Assembly: GCA_017618715.1 (NCBI GenBank) | Contig: JAFZTS010000079.1 | Coordinates: 1-64,000 of the forward strand | DNA: 64,000 nucleotides | Direction: 5' to 3' | DNA from: Bacteroidales bacterium | GTDB lineage: Bacteria > Bacteroidota > Bacteroidia > Bacteroidales > UBA3663 | Shown here: piece after piece, positions 1-8,564 of the stretch | Position numbering within the stretch: the stretch's first letter is position 1 | How the letters are laid out: each line of letters opens with the position of its first letter | Position numbers and translations under genes: made by a program | Notes under the pieces: model-generated | Databases searched by the model: none | The model's input: only the letters and a program-made list of their open reading frames with translations | What the model was told of the DNA's origin: nothing

Positions 1-20
1 ACTTCTACCAATCCATTAAA

Positions 21-58
21 AATGAGTGACATCCATTTCGGATGCCACTCATTTTATT
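21..58 (-). terminator. Intrinsic terminator after the histidine phosphatase gene
   Basis: Inverted repeat ATGAGTGACATCC / GGATGCCACTCAT with one mismatch and a 5-base loop. On the minus strand it is followed by a run of T. It lies about 30 bases beyond the stop codon of the leftward phosphatase gene. A-rich and T-rich tails on both sides mean it may work in both directions. Confidence 0.75.
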
Positions 59-85
59 TAAAATATTTATTTTTTATTTTTTAAT

Positions 86-1348
86 TCATTTAGCAGCTTC
101 GCAACGCTTCTGATAGAAGTCGCGGAAGTCGCTCCAGCGGTAGTAGGGATAGTTGGTGGTGGGCACAGGCAGACTGGCCTCGCAACCGTTCAGGAGACAC
201 TTGACGAGCACGTCGTCAGGACCACCCTTGCCGCGATAGAAGATGAGCTGGATGTTCGAAGCCTTGCAAGTGTTCCAGTTCTGGTAGCAGTTCGTCACCT
301 CGTACGGATCCTCGGGGTCGCGGTCGGCTCCATTGATGCCCATCAGAACAGTGAGGGGGCCGATGCAGGTGTCGTGACCGAAGCGCAGGTCGGCAAGACG
401 TTTCACACGGCCAGAGATCACGGCTTCGGCCTTGTTGAGGATGTCCTGCAGGATGGGCACCATCATATACTGCGGGCCGAACACCCACGCGTAGGAACCG
501 AGGTTCGAGGCCTCCCATTCGTTAACCATTTCAGCATCGCTGACTATGCCGTCCATCATGCCCTCGCGTCCGATGCTGGGCAACGAGGTATAGAGGTTGA
601 TGAGGTCGCTGCCGATGCGTGTGGCATCGCTCTTCAGTCCTTCGGTGCTGGAGAAGACACGGGCAGCAACATCCTGGCGCAGTGTACTCTCGTGCTTGAA
701 CTGGTCGCGGTTCTTTTCAAAGCGCGGACGGGAGAACTTGAACTGATGCTTCACGGGGTTCTGCCGGTCGGTGGGTACCACGCCGTCGAGCGTGAAACGC
801 GACGACTGTTCGCGAATCTCAATCTTCGGATTGCATTGCACCAGTTCCTGGCAGAATGCCGACATGCTGATCACACAACGTCCCGACAGGGAGGAGATGG
901 CATAGACATCACCTCCTTTTTTGAACACTTCGGGGAAACGGTTGTACATGGTGCGGGCGATGCCCTGATGCTGCTGCCAGCCCAAGTCGGTGAGTTCGCT
1001 CACACCGGTCATCAGCTCATCCTTGATGTTCATAAAACTGCCATAGAACGTCTCGCCGCGTGGGGTGAGCATCTGCTTCTCGTGGGCGGTGGTGAGCAGG
1101 GTGTCGAGGTCCTTGTAAAGCTGGTCGGTCCAATAGTAACGAGAACCATGACGCGCATAGTGGCTGATGTAGAATGCCTTGTAGCCCCTAGGCGCCTTGG
1201 TGAGACGCACATCTTCCTGCTTGTAGGGATAGTCGTTGCCGTAGGATTTGCGGGGGTTGGCCTTGATCTGGTCAAGGGCGGATATGCCTTGTCCCCATGA
1301 CGTTACAGTCATGAGGCAAAGCATCATTGCGATTAGAAATCTTTTCAT
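86..1348 (-). CDS. Histidine-type phosphatase, MINPP/phytase-like, secreted
   Basis: A 420-residue protein with a signal peptide (first ~20 residues). It carries the histidine acid phosphatase catalytic motif ARHGSR (R66, H67, G68, R70) and the distal HD pair (H325, D326) in FGHDTCIG. The nucleophilic His and proton-donor region match clade-2 histidine phosphatases; Bacteroides MINPP enzymes of about this length hydrolyse inositol polyphosphates such as phytate. The substrate here is inferred from family resemblance only. The gene is last in a leftward run after the flavo-diiron gene, from which it is separated by a 9-bp-period repeat, and it ends at a clear terminator. The start is taken at MKRFLIAMM because it begins the signal peptide. 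Confidence 0.85.
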   Translation of the reverse strand: MKRFLIAMMLCLMTVTSWGQGISALDQIKANPRKSYGNDYPYKQEDVRLTKAPRGYKAFYISHYARHGSRYYWTDQLYKDLDTLLTTAHEKQMLTPRGETFYGSFMNIKDELMTGVSELTDLGWQQHQGIARTMYNRFPEVFKKGGDVYAISSLSGRCVISMSAFCQELVQCNPKIEIREQSSRFTLDGVVPTDRQNPVKHQFKFSRPRFEKNRDQFKHESTLRQDVAARVFSSTEGLKSDATRIGSDLINLYTSLPSIGREGMMDGIVSDAEMVNEWEASNLGSYAWVFGPQYMMVPILQDILNKAEAVISGRVKRLADLRFGHDTCIGPLTVLMGINGADRDPEDPYEVTNCYQNWNTCKASNIQLIFYRGKGGPDDVLVKCLLNGCEASLPVPTTNYPYYRWSDFRDFYQKRCEAAK

Positions 1349-1380
1349 CGTATTAGTTTTTTTTGATTTTTGTCCAGTTT

Positions 1381-1413
1381 TTCTAGATAATCTAGAGATT
1401 CTAGAGATTCTGG
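1381..1413. repeat. Degenerate 9-bp tandem repeat before the phosphatase gene
   Basis: About 3.5 units of TCTAGAGAT with the palindrome TCTAGA at the core. It lies between two leftward genes, upstream of the phosphatase start codon, with an A-rich stretch between repeat and start. Confidence 0.75.
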
Positions 1414-1419
1414 ATGGGC

Positions 1420-2577
1420 TTATTCAGCGAGGAGAGCGTCAGCGAGGGCTTCGAGCTGCGGGATGTCGGCTTCCTTCATCGAAGACTTGATGGTGACCAT
1501 CGGCTCGACGATCTTGACGTTCTTAAGGGGTTCGAGCAGCGCCTTCATGGCCTTGCCGGCACTGGGAGCCCAGCTGCCGTTCTCGACGATGGCGACGGTG
1601 CGGTTCTGGTAAGCCTTCATCTGCAGTTTCCAGAGGAAGAGATGCATGGGCGGGAAGACATCGGCATCGTACGACGAAGCGCACACCACGAGCCTGTTCA
1701 TGCGGAAAGCATCCTCGATGGCCTCGGCCATGTCGTCGCGGCAGAGGTCGGTGACAGCCACCTTGCCGGCACCCTTTGCCTGAAGGATCTCGGCGAGCTT
1801 CTCGGCCACCTTGGCTGTGTTGCCGTGGATGCTGGCGTGAGCCACCAGCACACCCTGAGTCTCAACATCGTACTTGCTCCAAATATTATAGAGGCGCAAA
1901 GCTTCGGTCATCCGCTCACCTGTCAGGATTGGGCCATGCAGTGGGCAGATGGTATCGAACTCGAACTTGGCAGCCTTCTTCAGCGCGGTGCTGACGGGAG
2001 CGCCATACTTGCCGCAAATGTTGAAATAGTAGCGGCGACCCTCACAGGTCCAATCGTCGGGATCGGCATCCTTCACGCCGAACTTGCCGAACGCATCGGC
2101 AGAGAAGAAGACCTTCTCCTCGGGGCAGCAGGTCATCATGACCTCAGGCCAATGCACCATCGGAGCCATGAAGAAATGCAATGAGGTCTGTCCCAGCGAA
2201 AGCACCTCCCCCTCCTTCACCGCCTTGGTGTGGGTGGTATCGAACTTCTCGTCAAACTGGGCACCGAACTGCAGGGCCTTGGCCGAACCTACGAGGATAG
2301 CCTCGGGATAGCGGGCACGGAAGGCGCCCACCGAACCGCTATGGTCGGGCTCGTAATGCTGCACGATGAGGTAGTCGGGCTTGCGACCATCAAGGGCCTT
2401 CTCAAGCTTATCCAGCCATTCGTCGGTCTTGCGCTTATCGACGCTGTCCATCACGGCAACCTTCTCGTCGAGAATCACGTAACTGTTATAACACATGCCT
2501 TCGGGCAATTCATACTGGCTCTCAAAGAGCTCCAATTCGGGATCGTCACACCCGATGTACTTGATCTTTTCTGTCAT
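1420..2577 (-). CDS. fprA: FprA-type flavo-diiron protein (A-type flavoprotein)
   Basis: A 385-residue cytoplasmic protein. Residues 1-235 form a metallo-beta-lactamase-like domain with the diiron ligands HxExDH (H74, E76, D78, H79) plus H142, D161 and H214. Residues ~242-385 form a flavodoxin domain with the FMN phosphate-binding loop ASIHGNTAK. Flavo-diiron proteins reduce O2 to water or NO to N2O and protect anaerobes; which substrate applies here cannot be told. No rubredoxin domain is fused, so electrons must come from a separate partner. The open frame extends about 100 codons upstream into the SGNH gene, but MTEKIKYIG is the family-typical start and leaves a 19-base gap. Confidence 0.92.
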   Translation of the reverse strand: MTEKIKYIGCDDPELELFESQYELPEGMCYNSYVILDEKVAVMDSVDKRKTDEWLDKLEKALDGRKPDYLIVQHYEPDHSGSVGAFRARYPEAILVGSAKALQFGAQFDEKFDTTHTKAVKEGEVLSLGQTSLHFFMAPMVHWPEVMMTCCPEEKVFFSADAFGKFGVKDADPDDWTCEGRRYYFNICGKYGAPVSTALKKAAKFEFDTICPLHGPILTGERMTEALRLYNIWSKYDVETQGVLVAHASIHGNTAKVAEKLAEILQAKGAGKVAVTDLCRDDMAEAIEDAFRMNRLVVCASSYDADVFPPMHLFLWKLQMKAYQNRTVAIVENGSWAPSAGKAMKALLEPLKNVKIVEPMVTIKSSMKEADIPQLEALADALLAE

Positions 2578-2596
2578 ATTATTATAGGGTTTTTGT

Positions 2597-3412
2597 TTAC
2601 AAGCAGGGGAGGGCGCGGAGGTGCGCCTCGATGGTCTTGCCGAGGCGGATATGTCCGGCATTGTTGGGATGCAGGCGGTCGTAGCGCACAGTCTCGGGCT
2701 TCGCCTCGGGTTGCGCGAAATACACGCCATGCTCAGGTTCCATCGGGAAGAGGCCGGAGTCCTGATACAGGTCGATGCAAGGCACGGCCCAATATTGGCA
2801 AGCCTGGCGCAGCACGTCCATGTATTCCTCGATATAGTGGCCCAGAACGTTGGTGAAGTCCTCGTCGGGCTGCACATTGAACCGGTTGTTGGCAGGGTCG
2901 CTGAAGTTGGCGTAAGCGCGGTGGATGGGCGTCATGACGATGATCTGCTTGGTCGGATAGTTGTGCTTCAGCCAAGAGAGGCACATGTTGATACGACCAC
3001 AGAAGGTAGTGTCGTTCATGCACCATTCGCGATGACGGGCGGCTACCATCTTGCCATTGCGGTTGCAGATGGTGTCGCGTTCGGTGAAGAACTTTCCGAT
3101 GGGTACGCCATGATTGTAGTCGTTGGTGCCTGCCCAGATGAAGATGGCGTCGATGGTGGTGCTGTCGGTCTGCTGCATCAGTTTGGCTTTCTCGAGTATC
3201 TGGTGCCATTGGTGACCGCTGCGGGCATAGACACGCGGCTCGATGCCGAGCGAATCGCGCAGATAATCGTAGTAATGGTAATCGGCAGCCGTGTTGTTGG
3301 GGTCGGTCATCGAATCACCCAGGAAGGCGCAACGCTTGCCTTGCCACTGTGCCATGCACGTCATCGGCAGAAGGCATGCAATCAGGGCCATGGTATAAAG
3401 AAATTTTCTCAT
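2597..3412 (-). CDS. SGNH/GDSL-family hydrolase, secreted
   Basis: A 271-residue protein with a signal peptide (MRKFLYTMALIACLLPMTCMA). It has block I GDSM with nucleophile S34, block III GTND, and block V DRLHPN carrying the catalytic Asp and His. Such enzymes are esterases or acetylhydrolases acting on glycans or lipids; the substrate is unknown. A start ten codons further upstream is possible, but MRKFLYT begins the signal peptide directly. A consensus promoter lies ~370 bases upstream at 3780-3811, so the mRNA would have an unusually long leader holding the hairpin element at 3482-3726. Confidence 0.8.
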   Translation of the reverse strand: MRKFLYTMALIACLLPMTCMAQWQGKRCAFLGDSMTDPNNTAADYHYYDYLRDSLGIEPRVYARSGHQWHQILEKAKLMQQTDSTTIDAIFIWAGTNDYNHGVPIGKFFTERDTICNRNGKMVAARHREWCMNDTTFCGRINMCLSWLKHNYPTKQIIVMTPIHRAYANFSDPANNRFNVQPDEDFTNVLGHYIEEYMDVLRQACQYWAVPCIDLYQDSGLFPMEPEHGVYFAQPEAKPETVRYDRLHPNNAGHIRLGKTIEAHLRALPCL

Positions 3413-3481
3413 TTCAAGTGCCGTCTTTTTGTTGTTATTCAATGTGCGCTTCTATATAAGAAATGTTTTCATTGATATTTT

Positions 3482-3726
3482 GGTGAAAATGGCCTCGTCT
3501 CTCGCTTCAATAGCGGAGACTTGGCCGGAAAATTTGCTGCCCCAATGGCAGCAGAAAATTGCACTTCGTGCAAAAAATCCTTCGGGTCGAGCGGCTCGAG
3601 ATGAATCTTTATTGTTTGCGGGCCGGATGGATTTTTTGCGATAGCAATTTTGTGCAGGTATTGGACCTGCTCATTTTCCGGCAGCCCGGCTCGGCTATTG
3701 ATGCCAGAGCCGCTGCCATTTTCACC
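3482..3726. repeat. Inverted pair of hairpin-rich elements, 98-99 bp arms
   Basis: This fills most of a 500-base stretch with no credible gene. The ends are perfect inverted repeats (GGTGAAAATGGC at 3482-3493, its complement at 3715-3726). Each arm (3482-3580; 3629-3726) reads, from outside in, a stepped hairpin with loop TCAATA, a hairpin with loop CCAAT, and a small TTGC/GCAA hairpin ending in GCAAAAAATCC. The stems differ between arms by paired changes that keep pairing (GTCTC/GAGAC against GGCTC/GAGCC; CGC/GCG against GGC/GCC; TGCTGCC/GGCAGCA against GCAGGT/ACCTGC). The 48-bp centre has its own palindrome TCGAG-CGG-CTCGA. It resembles a BIME or MITE in layout, but I do not recognise the family. 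Short open frames in both directions do not translate consistently between arms. Confidence 0.85.
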
Positions 3727-3779
3727 TCCTTTTCTAGTTATTATCGCTTTCAGTTTTCGATAAGTTGAAATGGTCGCTG

Positions 3780-3811
3780 CAAAGATAGTGATTTAGTTTG
3801 CACGTTCCAAA
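3780..3811 (-). promoter_or_regulatory. Promoter reading leftward toward the SGNH gene
   Basis: On the minus strand: TTTG (3808-3811), a 20-base spacer, then TATCTTTG (3780-3787), an exact Bacteroidota primary-sigma promoter. An A-rich block ending in AAAAATTTGG lies just upstream, as at the tRNA-Leu promoter. Expected start of transcription is near 3773. Confidence 0.75.
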
Positions 3812-3839
3812 TTTTTCGGCAAAAAACTGAAATAAGATG

Positions 3840-3873
3840 TAAAAAAAGCACCCTGTCGCGCGACAGAGTGCTT
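3840..3873 (-). terminator. Intrinsic terminator after the GH2 gene
   Basis: Hairpin GCAC-c-CTGTCGCGCGACAG-a-GTGC followed by a run of T on the minus strand. It lies ~40 bases beyond the stop of the leftward GH2 gene and closes the first utilisation locus. Confidence 0.85.
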
Positions 3874-3913
3874 CCTACTTACACACACATACATTTCATG
3901 GATTAGAATTTAC

Positions 3914-6166
3914 CTATTTATCAATCATTCTTAACAATGTGCTATTCAGTTTTTCTGTATTGGCCGCAACGACGCATGGGCCGGTATGACTACGCAAGCG
4001 GATGGTGGCACGTCCGTTGGCTGCCTGAATGCGTCGGGAACCTGTGGCAGTGCCTTGATTCTGCAGCAATTCGCCGTCACCGGCAATGGAGAATTCTATC
4101 CAGTCGCTGCTGTCGAGACAGCGGTTGCCGTGGGCGTCGTAGATTTGGGCCTCTATCAGGTCGGGTGCAACCTGTGTCAGCCGTAGCTCGGCTGGCGGAC
4201 CCCATTGATCGATCTGATATTCGAAGGTGATTTCATCAATAAGGTCTTTGGACACGGCACGGATGGTATTCGAACCTTTCTGGAGGGGGACATTCCAATG
4301 GAAGCCCTGGGCAGGATAGTCGGTGATGTCACGCTTGAGCTTGCCGACCGACTGTCCATTGACGAAGAGCTCCACTTCAGGCTGATTCGAATAGACGAGT
4401 ATTTCCTTCGGCTCGCCTGTTTCGCCCCAACGCACGGGCCAAGAATGTCCATAGATATGCAGTATGGGTTGTTTAGCCCAATAGCTTTGGAACACATAAT
4501 AGCTCTCCTTGGGGGTGCCGTCACGCTGCACGACACCTTTCTGGTTGACGTAAGGAATGGGGTTGTCGGGACGCAGAGGGGTACAGAAGTCCTTGAAGGT
4601 CCAGAAAGCCGAACCCGTGAGGTCGGGCATCGAGGCCTGCTCCTTGAGGTGCCAATCGATGAGACGGACGATATAGCTTTCGGACCAATCGCCATTGCGG
4701 TCGCCCGCTTCGATGTCGAAACCTGACTCGGCATGTCGCCCGGCATGGCTATCGCCTCCCCATTCGGCGTGCAGGAAGTGGGGATAGCGAGCAATGGCCT
4801 CGGCAGTCATCTCACGATAGTCGGTGAAACGACGGCTGTACCAACCTGCCCAAATCGACGGCGAATAAACATCGGGGATGTCGGCACAGAAGTCGCAACG
4901 ACGGATAGCCGTCTTGCGAAGCGGATCGAGTTGGTGTGCAAAATCGTGGAGCGAGGTCATCAGCGAACGAACGGCAACCGTATCGATGACCGTAGAGAAA
5001 TCGCCTGGCCAGTCGTTCTCGTTGCCGAGGCCCCAAAGGATGATGCTGGGATGATGACGATGGCGCGAAATCATGTTTTCGAGCATACGGTGCGCCTGTT
5101 CCTTGTATGCCTCACCGCCCACGCCGCCTCGGCACCAGGGGATCTCTTCCCAAACAAGGATACCGAGCGAATCGCAGAGGTCGAGCACCAAGTCGCGCTG
5201 CTGATAATGTCCCAGACGGATGAAGTTGGCGCCCATCTCCTTGATTTGCTGCATCTCTTCACGGATCTGATCGTCGGTCATGGCTGCACCCACTCCTGCA
5301 TGGTCTTCGTGGCGATGGGTGCCCTGCAGGAGCAGGCGGCGACCATTGAGGAAGAATGGCCCGTGCTCACGGAACTCATAGCTTCGGAAACCGAAACGTC
5401 GCTCGATGATTTGCTCGCCACAAGTGATACGGGCCGTGTAGAGTTGAGGGGACTCGACGTCCCACAACTGCGGTTTGCGGATACGAATGGGTTGACCGAT
5501 GCCGCCATCATAGACCTTGCGTCCATCGGGGGCCAGGATGGTGCAGTTGATGTCCGGGATATCCGAAGGGAAGGCAAGCACAGTCACCCTATCGCCTTCC
5601 ACATCGATGCGAACATCCTGAATGTAATATTTGGGCTGATAGACCAAATGGACGGGACGATACAGACCGCCATAGAGACAGAAGTCACTCATATCGGAGG
5701 GGATCATCTCAACGTCGCGGCTATTGTCGCAACGCACGGCGATGGAGTGTTTCCCATTTCCGACTTCGGTAATATCTACCATCCAAGCATCGTAGCCTCC
5801 GATATGCGAACCCATCAACCGACCATCGACATAGACCTGCGTCTTCTGCCCCGCTCCCTCGAACTCCAACAGGGTATGACCTTCCGGATAGGGGTTGCCG
5901 ACTTCGACGGTCGTGCGATACCAGGCGGCTCCCTGATAGTAGTTCACATCAGGATCGACGCCATCGTCAGCATTGTAGCAATGGGGAAGAGTGACGTCCT
6001 GCCACAGAGGAACGCTCTCAGGCTTACCCGCCTTGACCGGTCGCTCCACCTCCCACACATTGGCCATATCAGTGCGGACGAACTGCCAATGGGACAAGTT
6101 GACCTGTGCGCTGGCTTGGACTGCCAGCACACAAATCGGGAGATATAGAGCGAGTTTCGATATCAT
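3914..6166 (-). CDS. Glycoside hydrolase family 2 enzyme, secreted (beta-galactosidase/glucuronidase type)
   Basis: A 750-residue protein with a signal peptide (~21 residues), an N-terminal jelly-roll sugar-binding domain (to ~190), an immunoglobulin-like domain, a TIM barrel (~265-560) and a C-terminal beta domain. The general acid/base is E383 in LGNEND and the likely nucleophile E468 in HAEWGG, both standard for GH2. GH2 removes terminal beta-linked galactose, glucuronic acid or mannose; the exact sugar cannot be read from the sequence. It is last in the leftward operon of the first SusC/SusD locus, after the lyase-GH88 fusion, so it probably trims the same polysaccharide in the periplasm. 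A 9-bp repeat abuts its start codon. Confidence 0.9.
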   Translation of the reverse strand: MISKLALYLPICVLAVQASAQVNLSHWQFVRTDMANVWEVERPVKAGKPESVPLWQDVTLPHCYNADDGVDPDVNYYQGAAWYRTTVEVGNPYPEGHTLLEFEGAGQKTQVYVDGRLMGSHIGGYDAWMVDITEVGNGKHSIAVRCDNSRDVEMIPSDMSDFCLYGGLYRPVHLVYQPKYYIQDVRIDVEGDRVTVLAFPSDIPDINCTILAPDGRKVYDGGIGQPIRIRKPQLWDVESPQLYTARITCGEQIIERRFGFRSYEFREHGPFFLNGRRLLLQGTHRHEDHAGVGAAMTDDQIREEMQQIKEMGANFIRLGHYQQRDLVLDLCDSLGILVWEEIPWCRGGVGGEAYKEQAHRMLENMISRHRHHPSIILWGLGNENDWPGDFSTVIDTVAVRSLMTSLHDFAHQLDPLRKTAIRRCDFCADIPDVYSPSIWAGWYSRRFTDYREMTAEAIARYPHFLHAEWGGDSHAGRHAESGFDIEAGDRNGDWSESYIVRLIDWHLKEQASMPDLTGSAFWTFKDFCTPLRPDNPIPYVNQKGVVQRDGTPKESYYVFQSYWAKQPILHIYGHSWPVRWGETGEPKEILVYSNQPEVELFVNGQSVGKLKRDITDYPAQGFHWNVPLQKGSNTIRAVSKDLIDEITFEYQIDQWGPPAELRLTQVAPDLIEAQIYDAHGNRCLDSSDWIEFSIAGDGELLQNQGTATGSRRIQAANGRATIRLRSHTGPCVVAANTEKLNSTLLRMIDK

Positions 6167-6167
6167 T

Positions 6168-6221
6168 GGAGTATTCGGAGTGATCGGAGTGGTCGGAGTA
6201 CTCAGAGTTTTCCGAGTTATC
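6168..6221. repeat. Degenerate 9-bp tandem repeat abutting the GH2 start codon
   Basis: About six units of consensus TCGGAGTGA. It fills the gap between the lyase-GH88 gene and the GH2 gene, runs into the stop codon of the former and ends one or two bases before the ATG of the latter. Confidence 0.8.
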
Positions 6222-8553
6222 TAAGGTGGTCCCTTCGGTGAAGGGCCTCAAGATAATAGTAGTCGGCGTAGTTGATGGGAGTGTCGATCTCGTCGTGGGC
6301 AGGATAGTTGCCCGTAGCGTGGAGGAGCAGGAAGCCCTGGGCGGTGCGTGACTCGGGCTGATAGCTGCTCTCAAGCGAGTGGAGCATACGGTCGGCATAG
6401 CTGCGATAGCGGGCAGCAACGTCGGCCTCGCAATAGGTGGCCAGCTCATAGAGCGCCGAGGCGATGATGGCGGCAGCCGAAGCGTCGCGCGGACAACCTC
6501 CATCGTCAGCGGGGCCTACGCCGGTCTTGATGGCCGGGTCGCGCATGTCCCAATAGGGCACGAGGTCGTCGGGCATATCGGGCTGCGAAAGCCAGAACTC
6601 GGCAATCTTCTGCGCCTGCTCCAGATAGGCCTTGTCGTGCGTGTAGCGATAGCAGAGAGTGAATCCATAAAGGCCCCAGCCCTGTCCACGGCTCCACACC
6701 GATTCGTCGAACAGCCCCTGGTGAGTGATGCGCTTGATGACACTGCCATCCTCGGGATTGTAATCAACCACATGGTAGGAAGAATTATCCTCGCGGAAAT
6801 GATTCTTCATCGTGGTGTTGGCATGCGAGACTGCAATGTTGTAGTAGCGCTTGTCGCCCGTGATACGGGAGGCTTCGAAGAGCAGTTCGAGGTTGAGCAT
6901 ATTGTCGATGATGACAGCATACTGCCAACGGTCGGGTGTGCCCCAACTCCAGCTTCGGATGCAGCCCACAGTGTCGTCGTAGCGGGTGATGAGCGTCTTG
7001 GCGGCCTGCACGACCACATCGCGATAAGACTGCTCGCCCGTCAGTTCCCACGCTTTGCCAAACGAGTTATAGACCATGAAGCCCAGATCGTGGCTGCCAC
7101 CATGGAGCTTCACCTGTTCGATGGGCCAGGTGTTGCTGACGGCCTGCTGACGCCAGAACGAATCGTGCGAATACTGATACATCTGCCACAGCTCGCCGCT
7201 GAAGAATCCGCAGCACCAGTCGGGCTGATGCACCATGCGCAACTGTCCGTCCTTTTCCACACTGCGCGGCATCAGCGTCCAGTCCTTCCGATCCTTGCGT
7301 ATCCGGTTGACCTGCTCGAGCTGGTAGCGCAGCTGCACATCGGCACGTGCAAAGGCATTGTCGGTGTCGTCGGGCGTATAGTAAAGCAGGAAGAATCGGT
7401 CGGCGAAGCGACGCACCACGTTGTCCTTGGAGAGTTGCAGGTAGTCGGTGCGATCGGGGTGGAGCAAATAGAGGCGATAGAGGTCCTTGGCCAGTTCGTT
7501 TTGCTTGTAGTCCCACTCACTGATCTGCTGATAGGGCCATTCATCGACATTCTTGCCGAGATACGGGGCAAGAAAATCGGCAGCTTTTTCCAGCAGGTCC
7601 ATGCCTTCGGGCTCGTAGCCGGCATGGCGTGCCAACTGCATCACATCAATGATGTGCGTCATGTTGTACTGCGAATAGCCAAAGGCCAGCGTGCGACGCA
7701 GCTCGTTGGGCTGACGACCATCGGGTTCGATCTGCGTCTTCATGCGCTTCTCGTAGAACTGTGACAGGTATTCGTCCATCACCTGCTTGTCGCCCACAAA
7801 CTTGGCGTAGGCTATCACCTGCACATCGTGGGCCGTGGCGTGGTTGTTGCGCTGGTTGCCTTCCTCGATACCCTGCTCACTGGTCAGGATCCAATGGAGG
7901 AACTGCGCAAACCACTGACGGAGCGCCTTGGCATCCTTGGCCGTGAAGGCCTTCGAACCTTCGAGCAGTTGCACGGCATCGAGCATCTCGACGAACGAGT
8001 AAGAGTCGATGACGCCATAGCAACGCCCCTTGCCGTCGTACTTGCCTGGTACTATCTGCGCATGGTTCAGGTTGGGATTCATCCGCGTATCCTTGTTCAG
8101 GAACCACACCCTCAAGAGCTCGGTTGCCTTTTGGGCATAACGTTCGTCACCGCTGAAATACCATGCCAACGAGAGGGTGGTGACACCCGTTGCCATCTGT
8201 GCCAGCTTCGGACGGTCGAGCCGCTCAAGTTCGGGATTCGACACGCCGTCGCGGCTAATATACGGCAGTCCGTCGGGCTTCGTCGGGTCGGGCCAGAAGT
8301 AGCGGCTCAGACTCAGATAGTCGTGCTTGTCGCCACTGGCCGGCACCTTCTCCTTCATCATCACCGAAAGGGGCTGGCGCTGCAATACGCGATCAGCCTC
8401 ATCGAGCAGATGACGGTAGGCTGTGGCGTAGGCCGGCTCTTCCAACGATGCCTTGACCTGGGCGAGGTGCGCGCCGTCCCAGATGGACTGCGCCCTCGCC
8501 GTCATCACAAGCCAAGGAAGGAGGAATAAACCAACTAACTTATGAATCCTCAT
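6217..8553 (-). CDS. Fusion of an alginate-lyase-type polysaccharide lyase and a GH88 unsaturated glucuronyl hydrolase
   Basis: A 778-residue protein with a signal peptide (cleaved near LVMTARA). Residues ~22-370 resemble the alpha-toroid alginate_lyase family (PF05426; includes PL5- and PL38-like enzymes), with the active-site segment N236-N237-H238. Residues ~400-778 are a GH88 unsaturated uronyl hydrolase: HDLGF gives D489 and DNMLNLELL gives D550. They are 61 residues apart, like D88 and D149 of the Bacillus GL1 enzyme; WSRGQGWG is also present. A lyase cuts uronic-acid chains and leaves a 4,5-unsaturated uronic acid, which GH88 removes by hydration, so both steps sit on one chain. The reading frame is continuous across the join. 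It follows the locus lipoprotein by 11 bases. The substrate is inferred as a glucuronic- or mannuronic-rich glycan. Confidence 0.85.
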   Translation of the reverse strand: MRIHKLVGLFLLPWLVMTARAQSIWDGAHLAQVKASLEEPAYATAYRHLLDEADRVLQRQPLSVMMKEKVPASGDKHDYLSLSRYFWPDPTKPDGLPYISRDGVSNPELERLDRPKLAQMATGVTTLSLAWYFSGDERYAQKATELLRVWFLNKDTRMNPNLNHAQIVPGKYDGKGRCYGVIDSYSFVEMLDAVQLLEGSKAFTAKDAKALRQWFAQFLHWILTSEQGIEEGNQRNNHATAHDVQVIAYAKFVGDKQVMDEYLSQFYEKRMKTQIEPDGRQPNELRRTLAFGYSQYNMTHIIDVMQLARHAGYEPEGMDLLEKAADFLAPYLGKNVDEWPYQQISEWDYKQNELAKDLYRLYLLHPDRTDYLQLSKDNVVRRFADRFFLLYYTPDDTDNAFARADVQLRYQLEQVNRIRKDRKDWTLMPRSVEKDGQLRMVHQPDWCCGFFSGELWQMYQYSHDSFWRQQAVSNTWPIEQVKLHGGSHDLGFMVYNSFGKAWELTGEQSYRDVVVQAAKTLITRYDDTVGCIRSWSWGTPDRWQYAVIIDNMLNLELLFEASRITGDKRYYNIAVSHANTTMKNHFREDNSSYHVVDYNPEDGSVIKRITHQGLFDESVWSRGQGWGLYGFTLCYRYTHDKAYLEQAQKIAEFWLSQPDMPDDLVPYWDMRDPAIKTGVGPADDGGCPRDASAAAIIASALYELATYCEADVAARYRSYADRMLHSLESSYQPESRTAQGFLLLHATGNYPAHDEIDTPINYADYYYLEALHRRDHLR

Positions 8554-8564
8554 ACGTCATGTTG

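Noticed and set aside
3482-3726. Insertion sequence with transposase
   Set aside because: It has inverted ends but is only 245 bp with no transposase frame; at most a non-autonomous element.
3429-3768. Small protein genes in the inverted element
   Set aside because: The two arms do not keep the same frame or protein sequence, while base pairing is kept, so a structural role fits better.
4733-6148. A 471-codon open frame antisense to the GH2 gene
   Set aside because: It lies wholly within a certain GH2 gene and has no family resemblance.
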